DNA from: Crenarchaeota archaeon SCGC AAA471-B05
GTDB taxonomy: Archaea > Thermoproteota > Thermoprotei > Gearchaeales > Gearchaeaceae
DNA: 22,275 nucleotides
Reading direction: 5' to 3'
Assembly: GCA_000380705.1 (NCBI GenBank)
Contig: AQYM01000033.1
Location: 186,495 to 208,769, forward strand
Shown here: one piece after another, positions 7,041 to 14,740 of the stretch
Numbering within the stretch: position 1 is the stretch's first letter
How the letters are laid out: the number at the start of each line of letters is the position of its first letter
Position numbers and translations under genes: made by a program
Notes under the pieces: model-generated
What the model was told of the DNA's origin: nothing
What the model saw: the letters and a program-made list of their open reading frames with translations, nothing else
Database searches by the model: none

Positions 7041-7694
7041 ACCTTCTTTTTCTTCAAAATTTTTATTTATGATTTCAATTATTTTTCTTGCTTTTGCTAA
7101 TCCTATTATTTTGGATAATTGTGTTTCATTTGTATTAATAAAATTTTTTATATTTTTATATTCCTTTAAAATTTTAAAAGCTGTTTTTTGTCCGATGTAA
7201 GGAAAACTACTGATAATGTTTAACTGAATTTGTCTAATATCTTTAGTTTTAGGTTTTGCCTTTAAAAAAGGAAGGAAAAATTCCTTTTTTTTCATTTCCT
7301 GTTTAGCCATAAGAGATATATAATCTGCTGTTTCTTCTTCATCTAATGAAAAGAAAATCTTTGTGTTGTTAAATAATACTAAAGATATTAAAGCTCCCCT
7401 AAAAACGTTAGGATTATCAACAAATAAAATTAAATCATTTAAATCACCTTCTACTACTATTACAGGTATTTCAAATTTTTCCTTTAACCTTGATATTTGA
7501 TCAAAAATTCTACCATCATATATCGATTTTATAAAATCTTTTATGGTTTTCCTCTCCACACCAATTCTTTGAGAAATTATATAATCCCCAACTTCTATTA
7601 CTCTGAATTTAATACTTACTCCTTTCTTAACCAATAATTCTGGAACTTTGGAATTCCTTTCTCTTTCATCTATTATTACGATGGGTTTCTCCAT
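7029..7694 (-). CDS. xpf: XPF/ERCC4-family structure-specific nuclease (short crenarchaeal form)
   Basis: This endonuclease cuts branched or flapped DNA in repair and fork restart. At 221 residues it is the short crenarchaeal form: nuclease plus tandem helix-hairpin-helix, with no helicase domain (euryarchaeal Hef carries one). Catalytic elements visible are DERER (9-13), GDY (36-38) and GVERKTIKDF (45-54), the ERKxxxD core with E47, R48, K49 and D53. The (HhH)2 domain spans about 155-215 (SFPYIGQKTA, IIGLAKARKI). Crenarchaeal XPF usually needs PCNA, bound through a C-terminal PIP motif; the end here (NFEEKEGLIF) shows no clear consensus QxxL..FF. The start overlaps the guaAA stop as TAATG, so it is co-translated with GMP synthase, and its 3' end overlaps guaB. 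Confidence 0.92.
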   Translation of the reverse strand: MEKPIVIIDERERNSKVPELLVKKGVSIKFRVIEVGDYIISQRIGVERKTIKDFIKSIYDGRIFDQISRLKEKFEIPVIVVEGDLNDLILFVDNPNVFRGALISLVLFNNTKIFFSLDEEETADYISLMAKQEMKKKEFFLPFLKAKPKTKDIRQIQLNIISSFPYIGQKTAFKILKEYKNIKNFINTNETQLSKIIGLAKARKIIEIINKNFEEKEGLIF

Positions 7695-8239
7695 TATAAT
7701 TCTATAAAGTTTTTAATTATAATCCTTCCAAATTCTGTTTCATTAACTTCTGGATGAAATTGAACACCATAAATCTTTTTATATCTATGTTTTATTACTT
7801 CTGCTTTATTTCTTTCTGAATATGCTAAAATGACAAAATTTTTTGGAATTTTAGTAATAGTATCATTATGACTTTCCCACGCAATAAATTTATCAGGAAT
7901 TCCTTCAAAAATTTTATCTCTTCTTTTGATGTAAATTGTCTGGGGGCCAAAACTAGGATATTCTTCGATTTTTCCTTTAAAGGCTAGACTAATTAATTGA
8001 TAACCCAGACAAATTCCTAAAATGGGTTTATTAAGTTTAACTATTTCCTTTACATAATTAACTTCCTCACTATTTTCATTTACCCTGGCAGGTCCTCCTC
8101 CTATTATTATCGCATCAAAATCCTCTATTCTTTCACCAAATTTCTTTAAAATTCCTATATAGCCCAATTCATTTACCCTTCTTAATATTAAATGATTGTA
8201 CTGACCCCCAGGACCTAAAATTAAAACTTTTTTACTCAT
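7694..8239 (-). CDS. guaAA: GMP synthase glutamine amidotransferase subunit A
   Basis: This class I glutaminase subunit feeds ammonia to the separate ATP-pyrophosphatase subunit for XMP to GMP conversion. The catalytic triad is visible: Cys77 in GICLGY, His162 and Glu164 in GVQFHPE. GGGPAR (48-53) forms the oxyanion-side loop. The 181-residue length is normal for the split archaeal form. I set the start at 8239 (MSKKVLILGPGGQ): it gives an 8-nt overlap with the guaAB stop (ATGAGTAA) and begins directly at the first strand. A longer frame from 8275 would add 12 residues that lie wholly within guaAB. It is sandwiched between guaAB and xpf in one operon. Confidence 0.95.
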   Translation of the reverse strand: MSKKVLILGPGGQYNHLILRRVNELGYIGILKKFGERIEDFDAIIIGGGPARVNENSEEVNYVKEIVKLNKPILGICLGYQLISLAFKGKIEEYPSFGPQTIYIKRRDKIFEGIPDKFIAWESHNDTITKIPKNFVILAYSERNKAEVIKHRYKKIYGVQFHPEVNETEFGRIIIKNFIEL

Positions 8240-9416
8240 ACTCAATAGTTGCAGGGGGCTTGGGCGTAATGTCATAATATACCTGTGTTATTCTTTTATC
8301 CTTTAAAATTATGGAAGTTATTTCTTGTAATATATTAAAATCCACTTCAGCTACTTTAGCAGTCATAAAATCTTCAGTTACAACAGCCCTTATTACTATA
8401 GCATACTTACCTGCAGGTCTTGGCTCAGAAATCATAACAGCAAGCCTTGTATAATCGGGAAGAATTTTGGAAAATTGTTGAATTATTTCATCCTTCTTCT
8501 CTATTATTTTTTCATACTCCTTATAATATATTCCAAGCATTTTAGAATAAACTCTGCTGTCACCTTTAACGCCTGTAACATATTCGTAAAATTCATAGGT
8601 CTTAAATCCTCTTCCGCCTATTTTTAGTATATTTTTAATTTCTTTTATAAACTCAACTATTGCAGCTGAGGTAGCCATTCTCGGTTTTCTAAATATAGCT
8701 AAAAAAGCTTGTGAAGATTTAATTTTATTAAGTAAACCTTCTGTTTGTGCAGTTGCGCTTCTCAATGCATTTAATTTATCTAAATCAAATTCTCCTACAC
8801 ATCTTATAAGCAAGCCTGGTCCAGGAAAGGGTTGTCTGTTTATAATCTTTTCGCTAATATTCAAATATTTGGCAAGCTTTCTAACTTGATCTTTATATAA
8901 ATCAGCCAACGGCTCTAATACTTTGAAACCATATTTTTCTTCAGGCTTAATTCCAATTTGAACAAGTACATTATGCTGTGTTTTTATTTTCCCAACAGTT
9001 TCAATCCAATCTGGCGCAATAGTACCTTGAACTAAATAACTTGCCTTATATTCTTTTACTATCCTGCGTAAAATTTCATAAAACTTTTCTCTGAAAATAA
9101 TTCTTTTTTCTTCTGCATCTTTTTTACCTATTAAAGCTTCATAAAATTCATTACTTACATCTATTACATTTATTTTTATACCCATTTCTTCTAAAATTCT
9201 CTTGTTTTCTTCTACTTCATTTTCTCTCATAAAACCAGTATCAATGATAATAGCTTCCATTTTATCTCCTACTGCCAACCATGTTAAGTAAGCAGCTACA
9301 GTACTATCCACTCCTCCTGATACTGCAGCTATAACCTTTTCTCCATTAACTACTCTTTTAATTTCCTTAATTGTTAAATTAATAAACTCATCAATATTTT
9401 TACCAAAAATTTTCAT
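8232..9416 (-). CDS. guaAB: GMP synthase ATP-pyrophosphatase subunit B
   Basis: This subunit adenylates XMP and aminates it to GMP using ammonia from GuaAA. The PP-loop SGGVDS is at 33-38, followed by VQGTIAPDWIE (129-139) and the XMP-binding RQPFPGPGL (194-202). The C-terminal dimer part has RAVVTEDFMTA (343-353) and ends with KPPATIEYE. At 394 residues it is longer than the roughly 310 I expect for split GuaAB. By eye, about 80-90 extra residues sit between positions 235 and 320, inside the C-terminal dimerisation domain. The insert is lysine-rich and helical in look. The gene heads the guaAB-guaAA-xpf unit. A 264-bp gap lies upstream with an AT-rich TATA-like stretch near 9435-9448. Confidence 0.94.
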   Translation of the reverse strand: MKIFGKNIDEFINLTIKEIKRVVNGEKVIAAVSGGVDSTVAAYLTWLAVGDKMEAIIIDTGFMRENEVEENKRILEEMGIKINVIDVSNEFYEALIGKKDAEEKRIIFREKFYEILRRIVKEYKASYLVQGTIAPDWIETVGKIKTQHNVLVQIGIKPEEKYGFKVLEPLADLYKDQVRKLAKYLNISEKIINRQPFPGPGLLIRCVGEFDLDKLNALRSATAQTEGLLNKIKSSQAFLAIFRKPRMATSAAIVEFIKEIKNILKIGGRGFKTYEFYEYVTGVKGDSRVYSKMLGIYYKEYEKIIEKKDEIIQQFSKILPDYTRLAVMISEPRPAGKYAIVIRAVVTEDFMTAKVAEVDFNILQEITSIILKDKRITQVYYDITPKPPATIEYE

Positions 9417-9680
9417 TTAATTTAATCAATCAATGAATTAAAATATTTGTTTAATTGTTTTTTGGACTCACAAGGAGATATGGATTTAAGTTAAAGATGA
9501 ATTGCAATAATTTGCAGTTATTTATAATTAAGGATTTCCCAGTTCAATAAAGGCTATATATATAGCTCATATGTTAACGATGTATGACATAGAGTGCTTT
9601 GAATTTCACGAAAACAACAAATAATGCTAGCCAAAAATCTACTTCAAACTCTGAAGTTCATCCTTAAATGTCAAAGTTCA
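9417..9680. other. 264-bp gap upstream of guaAB
   Basis: This gap lies between the guaAB start and the map stop (both minus strand). It carries a perfect 14-bp palindrome GCTATATATATAGC (9553-9566), a hairpin ACTTC-AAACTCT-GAAGT (9641-9657), and a direct repeat AAGTTCATC (9654-9662 and 9674-9682). A minus-strand TGATGA sits at the map end, but no matching D box follows, so I do not call a C/D RNA. The guaAB promoter should lie within about 40 bp of 9416. Confidence 0.5.
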
Positions 9681-10577
9681 TCAGTCGATTTTAGTAGTTA
9701 TTATCACCTCATTTGTAAGAACAATTATAGTATGTTCTTCTTGTACAACAATTCCTTTACTTTCTTCTACTAATACCGGATATCCTATTATGAGTTTTTT
9801 CCTATTCAGCATTTCTATTTCATTTTTCAATTTTTCATAACTTATCTTATCTTTATACCACCTAAGACAAAAAGGTAATGAATAACGTGTTTTCCATATT
9901 TCATCGAATAAAGATTTTAATTCAGTTTTAATTTTTATGGGTTGTCTTAACGAAAATATTTTAACTGAATTAATTTCTTTAACGTAACCTTTTCCGGTTG
10001 TTAAAAATGGTTCTATAGCAAATACTTCATTTTCTTTTATTAATTCATTACTCCCATCATCATAATTCGGTATACTTTTTCCTGCATGAAGTAAATATCT
10101 TTTCATTAAATGTCCAGCTAAATTTTTGATTGTATTAAAACCGTAATTTTTAGCTACATTTTCTACTATTTTACCTATGTATGATACTGGAATATTAGCT
10201 CTAACATTTTCTATAGCAGTCATTAAAGCCTTTTCTGCAGCCATAGAAATTTTTTTATATTTTTCATCAAACGTAACAGTTTTTGCTGTATCTGCAATGT
10301 AACCTTTTACATGAGCTCCTACATCTATTTTTACGATTGCTTTTTTAGGTATTTCAGTTGTTTCGTTTACTTCTGCTGTATCATGAGCTGCAACATAGTT
10401 TAATGATATGTTACAAGGAAAAGCTGGCTCCGCACCATTTGAAATTATGTAATTTTCCACCAATTCACATAGTTCAATTATAGGCATTCCTTCATGAATT
10501 TTATCCAATGCCAATTTTAAAGCTGAAGCTGCAATTCTTCCTGCGTTTAAATAATTCTTAATTTCCTCTTCTAACAT
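9681..10577 (-). CDS. map: Methionine aminopeptidase, type II
   Basis: This enzyme removes the N-terminal Met from nascent proteins using a two-metal centre. All five metal ligands can be placed: D85 (KIDVG), D96 (IADTA), H156 (GHLMKRY), E189 (IEPF) and E280 (VQEEHT). H65 and H164 match the substrate-binding histidines. The 298-residue length and the inserted helical subdomain (about 205-270) define the archaeal/eukaryotic type II enzyme. The start codon is 38 bp from the divergent rpoD start, with a TATA-like TTTAAATAAAT about 22-32 bp upstream on the minus strand. Association with the ribosomal operon fits its cotranslational role. Confidence 0.95.
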   Translation of the reverse strand: MLEEEIKNYLNAGRIAASALKLALDKIHEGMPIIELCELVENYIISNGAEPAFPCNISLNYVAAHDTAEVNETTEIPKKAIVKIDVGAHVKGYIADTAKTVTFDEKYKKISMAAEKALMTAIENVRANIPVSYIGKIVENVAKNYGFNTIKNLAGHLMKRYLLHAGKSIPNYDDGSNELIKENEVFAIEPFLTTGKGYVKEINSVKIFSLRQPIKIKTELKSLFDEIWKTRYSLPFCLRWYKDKISYEKLKNEIEMLNRKKLIIGYPVLVEESKGIVVQEEHTIIVLTNEVIITTKID

Positions 10578-10615
10578 AAAATTTAAATCTAATTAAATTA
10601 TTTATTTAAACATTT
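10578..10615. promoter_or_regulatory. 38-bp shared divergent promoter (map / rpoD operon)
   Basis: The gap contains only A/T-rich sequence. On the minus strand TTTAAATAAAT (10599-10609) is the map TATA box. On the plus strand CTAATTAAATTA (10589-10600) is about 16-27 bp before the rpoD ATG. Both mRNAs would be leaderless, and the pre-initiation complexes would overlap, which may tie the two units together. Confidence 0.45.
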
Positions 10616-11215
10616 ATGAATTTTGAACTGATCGAAAAAAAAGGACTATACATAAAATTTAAAATTAGTGGTATAAATCCTCAATTAGCCAATTTGATTA
10701 GAAGAGTATTAATAGCTAGAACTCCTACTTTAGCGATAGATGACGTTTTAATTATAGATAATACTTCTGTTATGTATGATGAAATGCTTGCACATAGAAT
10801 CGGTTTAATACCTATAAAGACTGATATATTATCATTAAAGGAAGATACAACTGTGAACTTTAGGTTGGAGGTTACTGCTGAAAAGGATGATGTAATGGTT
10901 TATTCTGGTGATTTAAAGTCCTTAGATCCTAATTATAAAATAGCCTTTGAAAATATTCCAATTTGTAAATTAGCCAAGGGTCAAAGAATTTTCTTAGAAG
11001 CAATAGCGCGAGTAAAAACGGGGAACATTCATGCGAGATTTCAACCTGTAGCTGCTTGTGCTTATAAACAAGTCAACGAAGATACTTTTATTTTTTCCTT
11101 TGAATCTACAGGAATAGATGAACCCGAAAAAATTTTACTGAAGGCAATCGATGTTATTATTTCTACTTACAATGAAATTAATAAAGAACTGCAAAATAAG
11201 ATAAAACATGGTTAA
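10616..11215 (+). CDS. rpoD: DNA-directed RNA polymerase subunit D (Rpo3)
   Basis: This alpha-like assembly subunit pairs with Rpo11 and Rpo10 to form the polymerase platform. The alpha motif NLIRRVLIARTPTLAIDDV (26-44) and EMLAHRIGLIPI (56-67) are clear, and GNIHARFQPVA (136-146) marks the return to the dimerisation domain. At 199 residues it is about 65 shorter than the Sulfolobus protein as I recall it (about 265). The cysteine-rich segment after LIP and the Fe-S cluster domain that should follow PVAACAY are both absent. Only two cysteines (117 and 148) remain, so no Fe-S cluster can form. It heads the operon rpoD-rpl18e-rpl13-rps9-rpoN-eno-rps2 and overlaps rpl18e by 8 nt (ATGGTTAA). Confidence 0.94.
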   Translation: MNFELIEKKGLYIKFKISGINPQLANLIRRVLIARTPTLAIDDVLIIDNTSVMYDEMLAHRIGLIPIKTDILSLKEDTTVNFRLEVTAEKDDVMVYSGDLKSLDPNYKIAFENIPICKLAKGQRIFLEAIARVKTGNIHARFQPVAACAYKQVNEDTFIFSFESTGIDEPEKILLKAIDVIISTYNEINKELQNKIKHG

Positions 11216-11570
11216 AATAAGGAGAACAAACCCAATACTTAGAAAACAAATAAGATATTTATATAAAGCTTATAAAACGTATGGGGCTCCAATATGGAAA
11301 GCTGTTGCGGAAAAATTAAATGTTAGGAGAAGAGATATGGTTGAAGTAAACCTGATGAAAATTAACAAACTTACAAAAGAAAACGATCAAATAGTCGTTC
11401 CAGGTAAAGTTTTAGGATATGGTTTTTTAGAACATCCAGTAATAATAGCTGCATATGCTTTTTCAAAAAGTGCAAAGAATAAAATTGAAAAAGTAAACGG
11501 TAAATGTTTAACTTATGAAGAATTGATAAATTTAAATCCTAAAGGAACAAATGTTAAAATAATAATTTAA
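11208..11570 (+). CDS. rpl18e: Large ribosomal subunit protein L18e
   Basis: Archaeal/eukaryotic ribosomal protein related to bacterial L15. The basic N-terminus (KIRRTNPILRK) is followed by WKAVAEKLNVRRRDMVEVN and VVPGKVLGYGFLEHPV, all characteristic. The 120 residues match the family. It overlaps the rpoD stop by 8 nt and ends 1 nt before rpl13, so translation should be coupled across the operon. Confidence 0.94.
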   Translation: MVKIRRTNPILRKQIRYLYKAYKTYGAPIWKAVAEKLNVRRRDMVEVNLMKINKLTKENDQIVVPGKVLGYGFLEHPVIIAAYAFSKSAKNKIEKVNGKCLTYEELINLNPKGTNVKIII

Positions 11571-11571
11571 A

Positions 11572-12009
11572 ATGTCGGAGGTAATTTATGTTAATGCTGA
11601 AAATCAGATATTAGGTAGGTTAGCTTCTCATGTAGCAAAAATGTTATTGAATGGATATAGAGTGGTAATCTTTAACGCTGAAAAAGCTATTTTATCAGGA
11701 GATAAACATAGAATTATCGAAAAATTTAAAAAGAGATTTTCTAGAAGAACGATAAAAAATCCTGAAAAATTAGGTCATAGAAATCCAAGAACGCCTGATG
11801 GTATATTAAGGAGAAGTATAAGAGGTATGTTACCTTATAAAAAATACAGAGGAAGAATGGCTTATAAAAGATTAAGGGTATATTGTGGCGAAATAGAACT
11901 ACCTAAAAATGTAAAGCCTATAAAGTTTGAGGATGCCGATGTTTCTAGGTTAGGAAATGGATATGTTTTTTTGGGAGAAATATGTAAATTATTTGGTTGG
12001 AAGGGATGA
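11572..12009 (+). CDS. rpl13: Large ribosomal subunit protein L13
   Basis: Large-subunit protein of the archaeal uL13 type, 145 residues. NQILGRLASHVAK near the N-terminus, GHRNPRTPDGILRRSIRGML in the centre and the following YKKYRGRMAYKRLRVY segment are typical. It lies in the conserved L18e-L13-S9 order and overlaps the rps9 ATG in the form ATGA. Confidence 0.95.
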   Translation: MSEVIYVNAENQILGRLASHVAKMLLNGYRVVIFNAEKAILSGDKHRIIEKFKKRFSRRTIKNPEKLGHRNPRTPDGILRRSIRGMLPYKKYRGRMAYKRLRVYCGEIELPKNVKPIKFEDADVSRLGNGYVFLGEICKLFGWKG

Positions 12010-12416
12010 AGTCCCAAGTTATAATAGCTACAGGTAAAAGAAAATGTGCAATAGCAAGGGCATATTTAAAGTATCCTGGCAAAGGAAGAGTTAGGATTAA
12101 TGGAAAACCTTTGGAAATAATTGAACCATGGATTGTAAGAAATACGATTGAAGAGCCTCTTTTATTTATAAGTGACGAATTAAGGAATAGCATAGATATT
12201 GATTTAAACGTAAAAGGGGGAGGGTTTATGGGTCAAGCTCAAGCAATTAGAATGGCAATAGCTAGGGCTTTGGTTGAATTCACAAAGAGTGAAGAATTGA
12301 AAAAAGCTTATCTAAGTTATAACAAAACAATGATAAGTGGTGATCCTAGAACTATAGAACCAAAAAAACCGAGGGGTACTAAAGCAAGAGCTAAAAGACA
12401 AAAATCATATAGATAA
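12006..12416 (+). CDS. rps9: Small ribosomal subunit protein S9
   Basis: Small-subunit protein uS9, 136 residues from the ATG at 12006, which forms an ATGA overlap with the rpl13 stop. A TTG three codons upstream (11997) is in frame but less likely. The sequence begins QVIIATGKRKCAIARAYL, has GGGFMGQAQAIRMAIARAL in the middle, and ends with the basic KARAKRQKSYR tail whose C-terminal Arg contacts P-site tRNA in the family. It is followed 2 nt later by rpoN. Confidence 0.96.
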   Translation: MKSQVIIATGKRKCAIARAYLKYPGKGRVRINGKPLEIIEPWIVRNTIEEPLLFISDELRNSIDIDLNVKGGGFMGQAQAIRMAIARALVEFTKSEELKKAYLSYNKTMISGDPRTIEPKKPRGTKARAKRQKSYR

Positions 12417-12418
12417 AA

Positions 12419-12697
12419 ATGTTGGTACCTGTAAGATGTTTTACTTGCGGTTTTCCAATATCAATTTACTGGGAAGAATACAAATCTAGATTAAGCAAGG
12501 GTGAAGATCCTGAATCGATTCTGAATAGTCTAAACATTACAAGGTATTGTTGTAGAAGAATGTTTATCTCAACTTTTGAATATATCGATGAATTATTACA
12601 ATATGTAAAAGTTAAGGAGAAAGTTGAAACAAAACTTACGCATTCATTTGAAACGGAAGTTCCTAAAAAAAGAAGAGGCAGAAGAAAGATTAAATAA
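12419..12697 (+). CDS. rpoN: DNA-directed RNA polymerase subunit N (Rpo10) with C-terminal extension
   Basis: This small zinc-binding polymerase subunit packs against Rpo3. The zinc ligands are C7 and C10 (RCFTCG) and the adjacent pair C44-C45 (RYCCRRM), an exact family pattern. The core ends near residue 64. The family is usually about 65 residues long; this protein has 92, with an extra tail that is charged and ends in KKRRGRRKIK. The tail is in frame with no sign of a frameshift, and the next start (eno) follows directly on the stop codon. In many archaea rpoK comes next; here no such gene lies between rpoN and eno, and the tail does not resemble RpoK. Confidence 0.93.
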   Translation: MLVPVRCFTCGFPISIYWEEYKSRLSKGEDPESILNSLNITRYCCRRMFISTFEYIDELLQYVKVKEKVETKLTHSFETEVPKKRRGRRKIK

Positions 12698-13954
12698 ATG
12701 GATTTGACAATTATTCAAGGAATTAATAATAGAATAATTTTTGATAGCCGAGGAGACCAAACAGTTGAAACGAAAATAGAAACCAAAGTAGCTAAAGGAG
12801 TATCTTCTTGTCCTGCAGGCGCAAGTAAGAGTTCTTATGAAGTACAAAACATTCCAACCATTGGTTTACGTAAAGCTTTAGATAATTTTAATGAGATTAA
12901 AAAGAAACTTATAGGAATGGATTCTTTAAATCAAAAGGAAGTTGATGAATTTCTTTTAAAAGCGGATGGAACACAAAACCTTTCAAATTTAGGTGCAGCA
13001 ATTGTTTTATCTACCTCAATAGCAAACTTAAAAGCTGCAGCTAATTCTTTAAAAATTCCTTATTTTAAAAAAATTAAAGATAAGGATTTTTATAAACTTC
13101 CTGTACCTTTAGGGAATATTATAGGAGGTGGTAAACATGCAAAAGGAAAATCCATAGATATTCAGGAAATATTGGTATTTTGTACAAATGCAAATGATAT
13201 TTTCGAAGCTATTTTAGCCAATATTTTGGTGTATAAAAAAGTTGCAGAAATATTAGCTTCTAAAGATCCTAACTTCGGAGGAAAAAATGATGAAAATGCT
13301 TGGATAACTACGATAGGAATAAAAAAATCTTTAGAAGTAATAAAAGAAGCCATAAAATATGTAAGAGACAAGGAAGGTTTTAACTTTAAAATTGGTCTAG
13401 ACATAGCTGCTTCTTCTCTTTGGAATGAAAAGAAAAAGGTTTATGAATATAGAACAGAAGCTATAGTTTTAAATGAGGAACAACAATTAAAGTTTATATC
13501 CGATTTAATAGAAGAATACGATATTTGGTACATAGAAGATCCTTTTCATGAAAATTCTTTCTCTTATTTTTCAGAGCTATTAAATCGATATAAAGAAAGA
13601 TTAATTGTAGGGGATGATCTATACGCTTCTAACGTTTTAAGATTAAAGGAGGGAATAAAAAATAAAAGTACTAACGGAATAATAATAAAGCCTAATCAGG
13701 TAGGTTGTTTAACTAAATTATTTGAAACCATTGAGTATGCTCAGAATAATAACATAATACCCATTGTTTCCCATAGATCAGGAGAAACCGAGGATACATT
13801 TATTGCCCATTTGGCAACAGCTATAGAATCTCCTTTATTAAAAACAGGTACGGTAGGAGGTGAAAGAATTTCAAAGTTAAATGAATTGATAAGGATATCA
13901 GAATTTCTTAAAGAAAAAGCAAATATAAATGATTTAATAAGAAAATTTAATTAA
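12698..13954 (+). CDS. eno: Enolase (phosphopyruvate hydratase), divergent
   Basis: Enolase interconverts 2-phosphoglycerate and phosphoenolpyruvate. Kept features are FDSRG (15-19), the mobile loop PAGAS (39-43), GGGKHAKG with H147, E199, metal ligands D281 (IEDPF) and D306 (VGDDL), base K331 (IIIKPNQVG), SHRSGETED (358-366) and LKTG (381-384). Differences from the common form are notable. DEGG becomes DENA, and the strand usually ending AASEFY reads AASSLW, which puts Ser240 where the catalytic-acid Glu stands. The protein is 418 residues, near the family length. It starts on the base after the rpoN stop. The link with polymerase and ribosomal genes is an old conserved archaeal arrangement. 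Function as enolase is very likely but rests on overall similarity. Confidence 0.92.
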   Translation: MDLTIIQGINNRIIFDSRGDQTVETKIETKVAKGVSSCPAGASKSSYEVQNIPTIGLRKALDNFNEIKKKLIGMDSLNQKEVDEFLLKADGTQNLSNLGAAIVLSTSIANLKAAANSLKIPYFKKIKDKDFYKLPVPLGNIIGGGKHAKGKSIDIQEILVFCTNANDIFEAILANILVYKKVAEILASKDPNFGGKNDENAWITTIGIKKSLEVIKEAIKYVRDKEGFNFKIGLDIAASSLWNEKKKVYEYRTEAIVLNEEQQLKFISDLIEEYDIWYIEDPFHENSFSYFSELLNRYKERLIVGDDLYASNVLRLKEGIKNKSTNGIIIKPNQVGCLTKLFETIEYAQNNNIIPIVSHRSGETEDTFIAHLATAIESPLLKTGTVGGERISKLNELIRISEFLKEKANINDLIRKFN

Positions 13955-13955
13955 A

Positions 13956-14591
13956 ATGTCGGAAGAAAAAATACCTGCTCTTAACGATTTAGAAGCATTA
14001 AGTGATCTTTATACGAAGTCTGCATTAATTATAGGAACAAGGTTTAAATCCAAATATATGCGCAGATTTATTTCTAGGACTAGACCTGAAGGCGTTAATA
14101 TAATAAATTATCAAAGTATAGATGAAAGAATAAGAATTGCTGCTAGATTTTTATCATATTTTGAAGGAGAAAAAATCCTAGTTGTCGCTTCAAGACCATA
14201 CGCTATTAAACCTGCCACAAAATTTTCGGAATACATTGGTGCCCAATGTATAACATCTAGATTTCTACCAGGTACATTAACAAATCCGATGCTTAAAAGT
14301 TATAAAAGTGTGGAAGTTTTGTTTGTAAACGACCCTTTAAATGATGCTCAAGCTGTAAAAGAAGCTTCAGAGGTAGGTATTCCAATAGTTGCTTTATGTG
14401 ATACTGAACATACTTGTGCTAATGTTGATCTAGTTATACCTTGTAATAATAAAGGAAGAAGAGCGTTAGCTACTGTTTATTGGTTATTAACCGTTCATGT
14501 TTTAAGGAATAAGGGTATTATTGGTCTTGGGGAAATACCTAAATTTACTATAGATGACTTTGAAACAGAATTAATTGAAGAATTGGAATAA
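13956..14591 (+). CDS. rps2: Small ribosomal subunit protein S2
   Basis: Archaeal/eukaryotic-type uS2, 211 residues. Key pieces are IIGTRFKSKYMRRFI near the start, FLPGTLTNPML in the middle (the RFxPGTxTNP signature), VPIVALCDTEH-like and VDLVIPCNNKGRRALATVYWLL toward the end. It starts 1 nt after the eno stop. It is the last gene of the rpoD operon, followed by a 246-bp spacer. Confidence 0.96.
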   Translation: MSEEKIPALNDLEALSDLYTKSALIIGTRFKSKYMRRFISRTRPEGVNIINYQSIDERIRIAARFLSYFEGEKILVVASRPYAIKPATKFSEYIGAQCITSRFLPGTLTNPMLKSYKSVEVLFVNDPLNDAQAVKEASEVGIPIVALCDTEHTCANVDLVIPCNNKGRRALATVYWLLTVHVLRNKGIIGLGEIPKFTIDDFETELIEELE

Positions 14592-14740
14592 ATTCGATTT
14601 GAAATTAAAGAAAGTCCTTATAAAATTTCTACTAATTCATTAAAACTGGAAATTGTCGAAATATTTCTTGAATAATGTTTTAAGATAATTTGATAAGGTT
14701 TAAATTAAAAGTTTATACCCCTTCCTAAAGGTCTATGTTT

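Noticed and set aside
8240..8275. Longer guaAA start with 12 extra residues
   Set aside because: The extra codons lie inside guaAB and the homologous fold begins at MSKKVLILG.
9640..9690. Possible C/D box guide RNA on the minus strand near TGATGA
   Set aside because: No CTGA D box at a suitable distance.
11997..12005. TTG start for rps9
   Set aside because: The ATG at 12006 forms an ATGA overlap with the rpl13 stop and begins at the conserved N-terminus.
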